Positions 53,293-61,787 of a DNA stretch of 64,000 nucleotides are shown piece by piece. The stretch lies in NCBI RefSeq assembly GCF_029395435.1, contig NZ_CP113915.1, forward strand, positions 620,001 through 684,000, in the 5' to 3' direction. Origin of the DNA: Bifidobacterium sp. ESL0790 (GTDB taxonomy: Bacteria > Actinomycetota > Actinomycetes > Actinomycetales > Bifidobacteriaceae). Positions within the stretch are counted from its first letter, which is position 1. Every line of letters begins with the position of its first letter. The translations under genes were made by a program, and so were the position numbers. The notes below the pieces were generated by a model. It searched no databases and was not told where the DNA came from. It saw only the letters and a program-made list of their open reading frames with translations.

Positions 53293-54690
53293 ATGAGCGA
53301 TAACACCATGCGAATCATTGACCTGCGCGGAAAGCGCCTCACCCGAGCCCAGATGCTGGAGGCCATGCCCCGTGCCGAAATGGGCACGAACGAGGCCAGC
53401 AGCGCCGTGCGCCCGATCCTCGACGATGTCAAAGCCCGTGGAGCCGCGGCTCTGCGTGATTTCGAGGAGAAGTTCGACCATATTCGCCCGCATGATCTGC
53501 GTGTGCCCGTCGAGGCGATGCAAAGCGCGCTTGAGGAGCTGGACCCGGAAGTCCGCGCCGCCATCGAGGAGTCGGTGCGCCGCATCCGCAAGGTCTGCGC
53601 CTCGCAGGTGCCGAAAGACTTTTATACCGACTTGGCCGAAGGAGCCCGCGTCGCCGAACGCTGGATTCCGGTCGAGCGCGTCGGCCTGTACGTGCCCGGC
53701 GGCAAGGCCGTCTATCCGACTTCCGTGATCATGAACGCCGTGCCGGCCCAAGTCGCGGGCGTCTCTTCGCTCGCCATCGCCACGCCTCCGAGCGCCGAGA
53801 ACGGCGGCCTGCCCAACAAGACCATTCTCGCCACCTGCGCCATCCTCGGCGTCGACGAGGTCTACGCGGTCGGCGGGGCACAAGCCGTCGCCATGTTCGC
53901 CTACGGCGCCAACGGTTCCGAGCCGCAGGACGGCGAGGTGCTCTGCGAGCCGGTCGACAAAATCACCGGTCCGGGCAACATCTTCGTGGCCACGGCCAAG
54001 GGCATGGTCTCCGGCATCGTCGGCATCGACGCGGTCGCCGGACCCACCGAAATCGCGATTCTGGCCGACAAGACCGCCAACCCGAGCTGGGTGGCCGCCG
54101 ATCTCATCGGCCAAGCGGAGCACGACGAGCTCGCCGGTTCCGTCCTGATCACCGACAGCGAGGAGCTGGCCAAGAAGACCCAGGAAAGCCTTGACTATCG
54201 CGTGCCGCGCACCATGTCGCACAAGCGCGTCGCCACGTCGCTGACCGGCCGTCAGTCCGGCATCATTTTGACCGACGGGCTCGATCAGTCGGTCGACGCC
54301 GCCAACGCCTACGCCGCCGAGCACTTGGAGATCCAGACCGAAAACCCGGACGAGGTCGTGCCGCGCATCAAGAACGCCGGCGCCATCTTCCGCGGGCCGT
54401 ATTCGCCGGTCCCGCTGGGCGACTACATGTCCGGCTCGAACCACGTGCTGCCCACCGGCGGCACCGCCCGCTTCGCCTGTGGTCTCGGCGTGCACACCTT
54501 CATGAAGCCGGTCGAGGTCATCGAATACGACGAGCAGGGCCTGAAGCCGCTGGCGTCGCTCATCAATGCCTTCGCGGTTTCCGAAGACCTGCCTGCCCAC
54601 GGCGAGTGCGTGCTGAGCCGCTTCATCGACGACCCGTACGACAAGGCCACGTTGAAGGACCAGGAGCGCAAGGCCGGCCTGCGCAAGTAG
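53293..54690 (+). CDS. hisD: Histidinol dehydrogenase
   Basis: A 465-residue NAD- and zinc-dependent enzyme catalysing the last two steps of histidine synthesis. Signatures are 'VERVGLYVPGGKAVYPTSV', 'GPGNIFVATAKGMV', 'IDAVAGPTEIAILAD' and 'GSNHVLPTGGTARFACGL'. TACGAT at 53279-53284 lies 8 nt before the ATG, again without Shine-Dalgarno. First visible gene of the his cluster; separated from hisC by a 61-bp repeat array. Confidence 0.97.
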   Translation: MSDNTMRIIDLRGKRLTRAQMLEAMPRAEMGTNEASSAVRPILDDVKARGAAALRDFEEKFDHIRPHDLRVPVEAMQSALEELDPEVRAAIEESVRRIRKVCASQVPKDFYTDLAEGARVAERWIPVERVGLYVPGGKAVYPTSVIMNAVPAQVAGVSSLAIATPPSAENGGLPNKTILATCAILGVDEVYAVGGAQAVAMFAYGANGSEPQDGEVLCEPVDKITGPGNIFVATAKGMVSGIVGIDAVAGPTEIAILADKTANPSWVAADLIGQAEHDELAGSVLITDSEELAKKTQESLDYRVPRTMSHKRVATSLTGRQSGIILTDGLDQSVDAANAYAAEHLEIQTENPDEVVPRIKNAGAIFRGPYSPVPLGDYMSGSNHVLPTGGTARFACGLGVHTFMKPVEVIEYDEQGLKPLASLINAFAVSEDLPAHGECVLSRFIDDPYDKATLKDQERKAGLRK

Positions 54691-54773
54691 TGTATGGCCA
54701 TACTCTGGTATGGTTCTATGTTGCAAAATCGTCAGTAGAGCACTCGTGGGAACGGGACGGTTAAGAACACGTA

Positions 54774-55130
54774 GTGATCGGTTTCTGGCATGTTGTTTTC
54801 AGGATGCCGAAAACCGATCACTAAATTGTTCTCGGTGACTGTTTTTCGGCATGGTTGTGGTGAGATGCAGAAAAACGTTCATTTGCAGCTGTTCAGTGAC
54901 TGTTTTTATGCATGGAGTCGGTAAGATGCAGAAAAGTGATTGTTGAGAGAGGTTCAGTGGCCGCTTTCCAGCACGGGCTGCGTTGGATGCTGGAAAGTGG
55001 TCGTTTAGAGTCTGTGAGTGTCCGTTTTCTGGCATGAGGTAGGTAAGATGCCGGAAAATGGTCGTTTGGGATGACTCAGTGGCCGTTTTCTGGCATGGCT
55101 TGTGCCGGATGCCAGAAAACGGACACTGTC
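54774..55130 (+). repeat. 61-bp tandem hairpin array, 6 units, between hisD and hisC
   Basis: Units start (GTGRYCG / GTGACTG) at 54774, 54835, 54896, 54957, 55018 and 55079, each exactly 61 bp apart. Each unit is an inverted pair: the last has CCGTTTTCTGGCAT and ATGCCAGAAAACGG with a 12-nt loop. Arms vary between units with compensation: GTGATCGG with CCGATCAC in unit 1, TCCAGCA with TGCTGGA in unit 4. The array ends about 20 bp before hisC. Confidence 0.85.
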
Positions 55131-55150
55131 GAAACGAAGGGAAGAGCAAG

Positions 55151-56314
55151 ATGACCAATACGATTCCGCAGGACCTGCCGTTGCGCAACGACCTCATCGG
55201 GGAGGTCCCCTACGGCGCACCGCAGCTCGACGTGCCGGTGTGCCTGAACGTCAACGAGAACCCGTACCAGCCCGAGCCGGCCGTCGTGGACGAGATTGCC
55301 GAGCGTGTGCGGCAGGTGGCCCCGACCCTCAACCGTTATCCCGACCGCGAGCACACCGCCCTGCGCGAGGCGTTCGCCCGCTACCTCAAGCGCGAGTCTG
55401 GCGTGTGGCTCGACGTCGGGCAGATCTGGGGCGCCAACGGCTCCAACGAGATCATGCTGCAGGTCTTCCAGGCCTTCGGCGGTCCGGGGCGCAAGGCGCT
55501 GGGCGCCGACCCCACCTATTCGATGTATCCCGAATACGCCCGCGACACCTTCACCCAGTGGCTCACCGTGCCGCGCCGCGACGACTTCACGCTCGACCTC
55601 GACGCGCTGCTGCGGGCCATGGGGCGCGAGAAGCCGGCGATCGTGCTGCTCACCAGCCCCAACAACCCGACCGGCACCATCCTGCCGATGGATGACCTCG
55701 AGGCGGTGCTCAAGGCCTCGGCCGAGATCGGCGTGGCCGGCGCCAAGGACGGCGTGCATCCAGTGGTCGTGGTCGACGAGGCCTATATCGAGTTCCGCGA
55801 CCCGGGCATGCCCACGGCCCTGGAGCTGCTCGGCCGCTATCCGAACCTCGCCGTGAGCCGCACCATGAGCAAGGCCTTCGCCTTCGCCGGGGCGCGCGTG
55901 GGCTATCTCGCCGCCTCACCCGGCATCATCGACTGCGTGCGCATCGTGCGCATGCCCTACCATCTTTCCGCCGTCACGCAGGCCACGGCGCTCGCCGCCC
56001 TGGAGCACACCGACGAGCAGCTGGCCCAGGTGAGCCACCTGCGCGAGACCCGCGAGGCCACCGCCGACTGGCTTAAGCACCAGACTTGGCATGGCCAGCC
56101 GCTCAAGGTGGCCGATTCCCAGTCCAACTTCCTGCTCTTCGGCGGCTCGTTCGACGACCGCGACCGCATTTTCGACGAGCTGCTGAAGCGCGGTGTGCTC
56201 ATCCGCGTGGTCGGGCCCGAGGGCTGGCTGCGCGTGTGCATGGGCATCGACGAAGAGATGGCGCGCTTCCGTGAGGCGTTGACCGAGGTGCTGGCGCAGC
56301 TCGAACACGAATAG
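55151..56314 (+). CDS. hisC: Histidinol-phosphate aminotransferase
   Basis: A 387-residue class I/II PLP aminotransferase of histidine synthesis. 'CLNVNENPYQPEPAVV', 'LNRYPDREHTALREAFARYL', 'WGANGSNEIMLQVFQAF' and the PLP lysine in 'SRTMSKAFAFAGARVGY' are seen. ATG 55151 follows GAAGGGAAG; the frame is open into the repeat array upstream but that part is not conserved-looking. Next his gene lies 324 bp downstream. Confidence 0.95.
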   Translation: MTNTIPQDLPLRNDLIGEVPYGAPQLDVPVCLNVNENPYQPEPAVVDEIAERVRQVAPTLNRYPDREHTALREAFARYLKRESGVWLDVGQIWGANGSNEIMLQVFQAFGGPGRKALGADPTYSMYPEYARDTFTQWLTVPRRDDFTLDLDALLRAMGREKPAIVLLTSPNNPTGTILPMDDLEAVLKASAEIGVAGAKDGVHPVVVVDEAYIEFRDPGMPTALELLGRYPNLAVSRTMSKAFAFAGARVGYLAASPGIIDCVRIVRMPYHLSAVTQATALAALEHTDEQLAQVSHLRETREATADWLKHQTWHGQPLKVADSQSNFLLFGGSFDDRDRIFDELLKRGVLIRVVGPEGWLRVCMGIDEEMARFREALTEVLAQLEHE

Positions 56315-56638
56315 GCGTTGTGGGCTGTTCGCGGCGCGGATGCGTTTCGTGGCTTCAATCGCATCCGGCCTGTTTGCTGGTTGCTGTGTGTTGATCGGCA
56401 TGGGTTGGCCATGTGGGCGTGACTGCGCGGCGTGGCCTGGCGTGTGATCGCGTGTGCGGGATTTGGAATAATCGCGAGTCGGTTGCGCCGATGGGGAATG
56501 GTCGGCTGAGAATATCCGCGCGGCTCGGAAACGTCGCGTTATGGCCGTGGGCCGGGCGAGGCGTTCCCGGTTGGCTTCGCGATGAATTATGATGGTGAAA
56601 GCCTTGAAATGTGTGGGAACCAGTGAAAAGGAGCGGAC
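56315..56638 (+). other. Intergenic region between hisC and hisB
   Basis: 324 bp, no gene seen. It has some G/T-biased, weakly repetitive sequence (GGCATGGGTTGGCCATG near 56398) but no regular 61-bp spacing that I can find. The hisB ribosome site AAAAGGAGCGG lies at its end. Confidence 0.45.
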
Positions 56639-57241
56639 ATGGCAAGAACGGCGACGATAGTGCGCGAGACCAGCGAATCCAAGGTGGAGCTGAGCCTGAA
56701 TCTGGACGGCACCGGCAAAACCGACATCGAGACCTCGGTGCCGTTTTACAACCACATGATGAACGCGCTGGGCAAGCATTCGCTGATCGACCTGAAGATT
56801 CGCGCCACCGGCGACACCGACATCGACGTGCACCACACCGTGGAGGACACGGCAATCGTCTTCGGCGAGGCGTTGAAGCAGGCGCTGGGCGACAAGCGCG
56901 GCATCCGCCGGTTCGCCGACGCCACCGTGCCGCTCGACGAGGCCCTGGCGCGCGCCGTGGTCGATATCTCCGGCCGCCCGTACGCCGTGTGCACCGGGGA
57001 GCCCGAAGGCTTCCAATACGCGATGATCGGCGGGCATTTCACCGGTTCGCTGGTCCGCCACGTCATGGAATCCATCGCCTTCCACGCCGACCTCTGCCTG
57101 CACATGACGGTGCTCGCAGGCCGTGACCCGCACCATATCGCCGAGGCCGAGTTCAAGGCGTTGGCCCGTGCGCTGCGGTTCGCCGTCGAGCCCGACCCGC
57201 GCATCGCCGGCATCATCCCGAGCACCAAGGGAGCGCTGTGA
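56639..57241 (+). CDS. hisB: Imidazoleglycerol-phosphate dehydratase
   Basis: A 200-residue manganese-dependent enzyme. The metal-binding histidine motifs '[11 protein letters not shown]' and '[18 protein letters not shown]', with '[13 protein letters not shown]', are intact. The single-function length is as in actinobacteria (no phosphatase fusion). Its stop overlaps the start of the next gene by one base. Confidence 0.97.
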   Translation: MARTATIVRETSESKVELSLNLDGTGKTDIETSVPFYNHMMNALGKHSLIDLKIRATGDTDIDVHHTVEDTAIVFGEALKQALGDKRGIRRFADATVPLDEALARAVVDISGRPYAVCTGEPEGFQYAMIGGHFTGSLVRHVMESIAFHADLCLHMTVLAGRDPHHIAEAEFKALARALRFAVEPDPRIAGIIPSTKGAL

Positions 57242-58032
57242 TGGCCGACGACAAGGGCGAGGACAGCAAGGGCCAGGATTTCGGCGAAGGCGACCACGAC
57301 GGGGAGTCTGATGACCTGCACTTCAGCGACGCCGAGCTCGAGGCGGCCATGGCCGGTTTCGAGAAGGAGTTCGCCGACCAGGATGCTGGTGGCGATGCCG
57401 GTACTGATGCTGGGGCTCAAGCGGATAACTCCGGGGATGCTGGCAGTGCCGATGATGGTGACGATGATGCCGGTGACGACTCGAACGATGGCTCAGACGA
57501 CGATGCGCAAACCGTCACCGGTGCTGCCGAAGAGACGCTGAACTTCGACGACGAGCTGCAAGGGCTTTTGGGCAATCGCGCCAAGGTGGCGGTGCTTGTC
57601 ACGCGTCTCTCCTCGGCCGACCTGCTCGCCGCGTTCTGCCAGATCGCCGACATCTCCGCCGAATGCCTGGCCGACGAGAGCGGGGCGGTGGCGGTGCTGC
57701 GCAACCTCGATGGCGACGCGCCCGAGGCCGCGGCCAAGGACCTCACCCGCGTGGTCAACGGCATGCCCGTGGTGCTGGTCGTCAACCGCGCCGACAAGCT
57801 CGAGGCCACCCTCTACCTCGGCGGCGAGCCGGGCCAGAAATTCGCCCCGCCGGCCCTGCTGGATTCCTCGCCCGCGTTCGTCGAGGACCTCATGCTCGGC
57901 ATGATGGACGTGATGGGGCTGAAGGCGCAGGGCGAGCATGTCATCGACACCGGCGAGTTCAACCGCGTGAAGGCCATGAAGATCATCGCCGACCACGTCA
58001 AATTCGGCCGCCGAGGCCCCCAGATCCAATAA
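57241..58032 (+). CDS. Acidic protein of unknown function in the his cluster
   Basis: A 263-residue protein translationally coupled to hisB (TGATG overlap). The first 95 residues are very acidic and low-complexity (Asp/Gly/Ala). The remainder looks like a small alpha/beta domain ('VAVLVTRLSSADLLAAFCQI', 'VVNGMPVVLVVNRADKLEA'). I recognise no enzyme motif. Its place between hisB and hisH suggests an accessory role or simple co-transcription. GTG 57238 is an alternative start. Confidence 0.8.
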   Translation: MADDKGEDSKGQDFGEGDHDGESDDLHFSDAELEAAMAGFEKEFADQDAGGDAGTDAGAQADNSGDAGSADDGDDDAGDDSNDGSDDDAQTVTGAAEETLNFDDELQGLLGNRAKVAVLVTRLSSADLLAAFCQIADISAECLADESGAVAVLRNLDGDAPEAAAKDLTRVVNGMPVVLVVNRADKLEATLYLGGEPGQKFAPPALLDSSPAFVEDLMLGMMDVMGLKAQGEHVIDTGEFNRVKAMKIIADHVKFGRRGPQIQ

Positions 58033-58038
58033 TCCGGA

Positions 58039-58290
58039 GCCTGGCCGGTCACTTTGGCGGCCCCAAAATGGCGCAACGATGGGATTGCGCCATAAATGGG
58101 CCGTTGGTGTTGCCTTAGTGGCGTGAATATGGCGTATTTCTGGGGTTGCGCCATAAATGGGCCACTAGCGTTGCCTTAGTGGCGTGAAAATGGTGTAACT
58201 CTGGGATTGCGCCATAAATGGGCCGCTGGCATGCATTCAGTGGCGTGAATATGGCGGAACCTTGGGTTTGCGTTGCAGACCTATCTTTCG
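58039..58290 (+). repeat. 61-bp tandem hairpin array, 4 units, before hisH
   Basis: TTGCGCCATAAATGGGCC and variants start at 58085, 58146, 58207 and 58268, exactly 61 bp apart, with a degenerate unit before the first. Each unit carries CGCCATAAATGGGCCGCT, about 11 nt, then AGTGGCGTGAATATGGCG, its approximate reverse complement. The core GGGCCGCTGG / AGTGGC resembles that of the hisD-hisC array, while the outer arms are different. Confidence 0.85.
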
Positions 58291-58443
58291 TGATGATGTT
58301 GGCTAGGTGACCATCCGTCTGGCGTCATGTCCCGCGATATGAGCCGGATGGGGTCTCGCACAGGGTGGGCGCATAGGATGAAAGCATTGTGTTGGCAGGT
58401 GCTCCAGGTGTCTCTTGATGCCCATTCCTAGCGGGAGGTGACG

Positions 58444-59130
58444 ATGGCGAAGGTCGTCGTGTTTGATTATGGCTTCGGCAATGTGCGCTCGATGATGCGC
58501 GCGCTCGCCCATATCGGCCTGGACGCCACCCTCACCAGTGACCACCGGCAATCGCTTGAGGCCGACGGGCTGGTGGTGCCCGGCGTCGGCGCGTTCGCCG
58601 CCTGCATGGAGGGGCTGCGGGCCGTGCGCGGGGACGACGTCATCCTGCAACGGCTCGCCGCGGGTCGGCCGGTGCTCGGCGTGTGCGTCGGATTGCAGGT
58701 CATGTTCACACAGGGCAGCGAGAGCGGCGTCGTGACGCCCGGGCTTGGCGTGATCGATGGCAGCGTCGACCTGATCGACGCCGACGTGGTGCCGCATATG
58801 GGCTGGGACACCATCCAAGCGCCCGCTGATTCCACTTTGTTGCGGAGCCTGGGCGACGAGCGCTTCTATTTCGTGCACTCCTACGCCGCGTCGTCGGCCG
58901 AGATTCCCGAAGCTAGCTCCAACGGGAAAGCCGGCATGGCGTCAAAACCAAGGCCATCCGCGCTGATCGCCCCCGACGTGGCGCAACGGGTGACATGGTG
59001 CGATTACGGCCGCAGCCATTTTGTCGCCGCCTACGAGCGCGGCCCGCTTTCCGCCACGCAGTTCCACCCCGAGAAGTCCGGCGAGGCCGGTTCAGCGTTG
59101 TTGAGGAACTGGGCCGAAACCCTGCGGTGA
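58444..59130 (+). CDS. hisH: Imidazole glycerol phosphate synthase subunit HisH
   Basis: A 228-residue class I glutamine amidotransferase that supplies ammonia to HisF. The catalytic Cys (C81) lies in 'VLGVCVGLQVMF' and the His-Glu pair in 'ATQFHPEKSG'. GGGAGG is 6 nt before ATG 58444; GTG 58438 is the alternative. A polar insertion of about 20 residues ('ASSNGKAGMASKPRPSA') interrupts the C-terminal part. hisF is not in the window. Confidence 0.95.
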   Translation: MAKVVVFDYGFGNVRSMMRALAHIGLDATLTSDHRQSLEADGLVVPGVGAFAACMEGLRAVRGDDVILQRLAAGRPVLGVCVGLQVMFTQGSESGVVTPGLGVIDGSVDLIDADVVPHMGWDTIQAPADSTLLRSLGDERFYFVHSYAASSAEIPEASSNGKAGMASKPRPSALIAPDVAQRVTWCDYGRSHFVAAYERGPLSATQFHPEKSGEAGSALLRNWAETLR

Positions 59131-59237
59131 AATTCACGAATTCGCGAATCCGCGAATAAGACCTACAAACGCGATAAACAAAAACTGAACGAGCAAACGA
59201 GTACCAGAGAGATACAGACCAGAGAAAAGAGAAGATC

Positions 59238-59960
59238 ATGATTACATTGCTTCCCGCCGTCGACGTCAGGGACGGCAAGGCCGTGCGTCTGCGCCAAGGC
59301 AAGTCCGGCTCCGAGACCGACTACGGCAGCCCGCTCGAGGCCGCGCAGACCTGGGTGGACGCCGGGGCGGAATGGATCCACTTGGTCGACCTCGACGCCG
59401 CGTTCGGCACCGGCGACAACCGCGCCCAGCTGCGCGAGATCGCCCAAAAGCTGGGCGACAAGGTCAAGATCGAGATGAGCGGGGGAGTGCGTGACGACGC
59501 GAGCCTGGGCGCGGCGCTCGAGGCGGGCGCGGCACGCGTCAACATCGGCACCGCGGCGCTGGAGAACCCGGATTGGACCGTCTCGATCATCAAGAAGTAC
59601 GGCGACCGCGTGGCCGTGGGCCTCGACGTCAAAGGGCACACGCTCTCCGCCCGCGGCTGGACCCGCGACGGCGGCGACCTCTTCGAGACGATGGAGATGC
59701 TCGACAAGGCCGGCTGCACCCGCTACGTGGTCACGGACGTGGCGCGCGACGGCATGATGACTGGTCCGAACCTCACCCTGCTGCGTGAGGTCGCTGAACG
59801 CACCGACGCCCACGTCACCGCCTCGGGCGGCATCTCCAGCCTCGACGACATCTGCGCCATCAAAGGGCTCGAGGGCATCGGCGTCGACGCCGCCATCGTC
59901 GGCAAGTCGCTCTACGCCGGGGCCTTCACGCTGCAGGAGGCGCTTGAGGTCGTAGGCTGA
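59238..59960 (+). CDS. priA: Phosphoribosyl isomerase A (HisA, possibly also TrpF activity)
   Basis: A 240-residue (beta/alpha)8 barrel. '[20 protein letters not shown]', 'GGVRDDASL', '[14 protein letters not shown]' and '[11 protein letters not shown]' match the HisA/PriA family. In actinobacteria this enzyme often serves both histidine and tryptophan synthesis; whether this one does cannot be told from the motif alone. GAGAAAAGAGAAG precedes the ATG. Confidence 0.93.
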   Translation: MITLLPAVDVRDGKAVRLRQGKSGSETDYGSPLEAAQTWVDAGAEWIHLVDLDAAFGTGDNRAQLREIAQKLGDKVKIEMSGGVRDDASLGAALEAGAARVNIGTAALENPDWTVSIIKKYGDRVAVGLDVKGHTLSARGWTRDGGDLFETMEMLDKAGCTRYVVTDVARDGMMTGPNLTLLREVAERTDAHVTASGGISSLDDICAIKGLEGIGVDAAIVGKSLYAGAFTLQEALEVVG

Positions 59961-60201
59961 TAATCCTGGTGTGGGCGGTCGCGCGCGAATGGTCTTGCCG
60001 CATAATCCCGGATGGTTTTCGCGTGCGACGCCAAGCGTGGCCGATAACGCCGCTGCGAACAATTACCCAATGCATAATTGCCGGTCATAATTGTCCGTCA
60101 AATGATAACGGTGACGGTATTCCCAAGCCCACCCCACCCCACCCAGCAACCTCACGCCTGCTGTTTAACTGGCCGTAATATTGCAATGAGAAAATGGCGA
60201 T

Positions 60202-61539
60202 ATGGATAAACAGCAGGAATTCGCCTTGCGTACCGTCGAGGAACGCGATGTGCGATTTATTCGTTTGTGGTTCACCGACGTGCTGGGGACGCTGAAGTCC
60301 GTGGCCATCGCGCCAGCCGAACTTGAGGACGCCTTCGAGGAGGGTCTGGGCTTCGACGGCTCGGCCATCGAGGGCATGACGCGTGTCTCGGAGGACGACA
60401 TGATCGTCTGCCCCGACCCCTCCACCTTCCAGATCTTGCCATGGCGAGGCGGCCCGCAAGGCACCGCGCGCATGTTCTGCAACATCTACACCCCCGACGG
60501 CGAGCCCTCGCTCGGCGACCCGCGCCACATCTTGAAGCGTGAGCTGGAGAAGGCCAAGGAGAAGGGGTTCACCTTCTATGTGCACCCCGAGATCGAGTTC
60601 TACCTCTTCGAGCAACAGGACGATTGGGGCGTGCCGCCCACGCCGATCGACCACGGCTCCTACTTCGACCACGTGCCGCGCAGCCCCGGGATGGACTTCC
60701 GCCGCGCCGCGGTCAATATGCTCGAGCAGATGGGCATCTCCGTGGAATACTCGCACCACGAGGTGGGCCCGGGCCAGAACGAGATCGACCTGCGCTACGC
60801 CGACGCGATGGCCACGGCCGACAACATCATGACCTTCCGCACCGTCATCAAGGAGATCTCGCTGGAGCGCGGCATCCAGGCCAGCTTCATGCCCAAGCCC
60901 CTGACCGACGAGGCCGGCAGCGGCATGCACACCCACCTGAGCCTTTTCGACGGGGATTCGAACGCCTTCTACGAGGCCGGGCAGGAATTCAACATGTCGC
61001 TGATCGCCCGGCAGTTCGCCGCCGGCATCCTGCACCACGCCGCCGAGATCTGCGCGATCACCGACCAATACGTCAATTCCTACAAGCGCCTGTGGGGCGG
61101 CAAGGAGGCCCCGAGCTACGTGTGCTGGGGCCACAACAACCGCTCCGCGCTGCTGCGCATCCCGCAATACAAGCCGGGCAAGGGCAACTCGGCGCGCATG
61201 GAGTTCCGCGCGCTCGACCCGGTGGCCAACCCCTATCTCGCCTTCTCCGTGCTGCTCGCGGCGGGGCTCGACGGCATCGAGCAGCAGATGACGCTCGGCG
61301 AGCCGACCAGCGACGCGGTGTGGGACCTCACCGACGCCGAGCGCAAGGCCATGGGCATCGAGCCGCTGCCGGAATCGCTCGACGACGCGCTGAAGGTGAT
61401 GGAGAAGTCCGAGTTCGTCGCCGGGGTGCTGGGCGAGCACGTCTTCGAGTACTTCCTGCGCAACAAGCACCAGGAGTGGGAGGACTACCGCCGCCAGGTC
61501 ACCCGCTACGAGCTGGAGAAGTACCTGCCCAGGCTCTGA
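60202..61539 (+). CDS. glnA: Glutamine synthetase, type I without adenylylation site
   Basis: A 445-residue enzyme. 'GLGFDGSAIEGM', 'FYVHPEIEFYLF', 'GSGMHTHLSLF' and 'NRSALLRIPQY' are the family's metal and ATP sites. The Tyr-containing 'NLYDLP'-like adenylylation segment of GSI-beta is absent, and the length fits GSI-alpha/GlnA2 types. A TAATAT -10-like element at 60176-60181 lies about 20 nt upstream. A 61-bp array follows the stop. Confidence 0.95.
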   Translation: MDKQQEFALRTVEERDVRFIRLWFTDVLGTLKSVAIAPAELEDAFEEGLGFDGSAIEGMTRVSEDDMIVCPDPSTFQILPWRGGPQGTARMFCNIYTPDGEPSLGDPRHILKRELEKAKEKGFTFYVHPEIEFYLFEQQDDWGVPPTPIDHGSYFDHVPRSPGMDFRRAAVNMLEQMGISVEYSHHEVGPGQNEIDLRYADAMATADNIMTFRTVIKEISLERGIQASFMPKPLTDEAGSGMHTHLSLFDGDSNAFYEAGQEFNMSLIARQFAAGILHHAAEICAITDQYVNSYKRLWGGKEAPSYVCWGHNNRSALLRIPQYKPGKGNSARMEFRALDPVANPYLAFSVLLAAGLDGIEQQMTLGEPTSDAVWDLTDAERKAMGIEPLPESLDDALKVMEKSEFVAGVLGEHVFEYFLRNKHQEWEDYRRQVTRYELEKYLPRL

Positions 61540-61544
61540 CAGTG

Positions 61545-61787
61545 CAATTGCGCCATAATTACGCCGCTGAGTGTACCTATGCGGCCCAAAAATGGCGGGA
61601 AAATGTGGTTACGCCATAAATGGGCCGCTTGGAGTCTCTCAGCGGCTTGTTTATGGCGAGACTGTTGAATGTCGACATTTTTAAGCCACTGAGTTGGGCT
61701 GAGTGGCTCAAAAATGGCTGGAAATTCGAATTGCGCCATTTTGGGTCGCTGAGTGAGGCTGAGTGGCGTGTGTATGGCAGTCGCGCC
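61545..61787. repeat. 61-bp tandem hairpin array, 4 units, between glnA and the lysozyme-like gene
   Basis: Corresponding positions (TTGCGCC, TTACGCC, TGTCGAC, TTGCGCC) fall at 61548, 61609, 61670 and 61731, exactly 61 bp apart. The core is GCCRCTGAG..CTGAGYGGC, for example GCCACTGAG and CTGAGTGGC in unit 3. It occupies the entire gap between convergent genes, so it may also terminate transcription. Confidence 0.85.

Noticed and set aside
54774-55130. CRISPR array, since 61 bp equals a common type I-E repeat-plus-spacer period
   Set aside because: No unit contains an identical repeat of 28-29 bp; both halves of each unit drift, the variable parts are only about 10 nt, and no cas gene is in the window.
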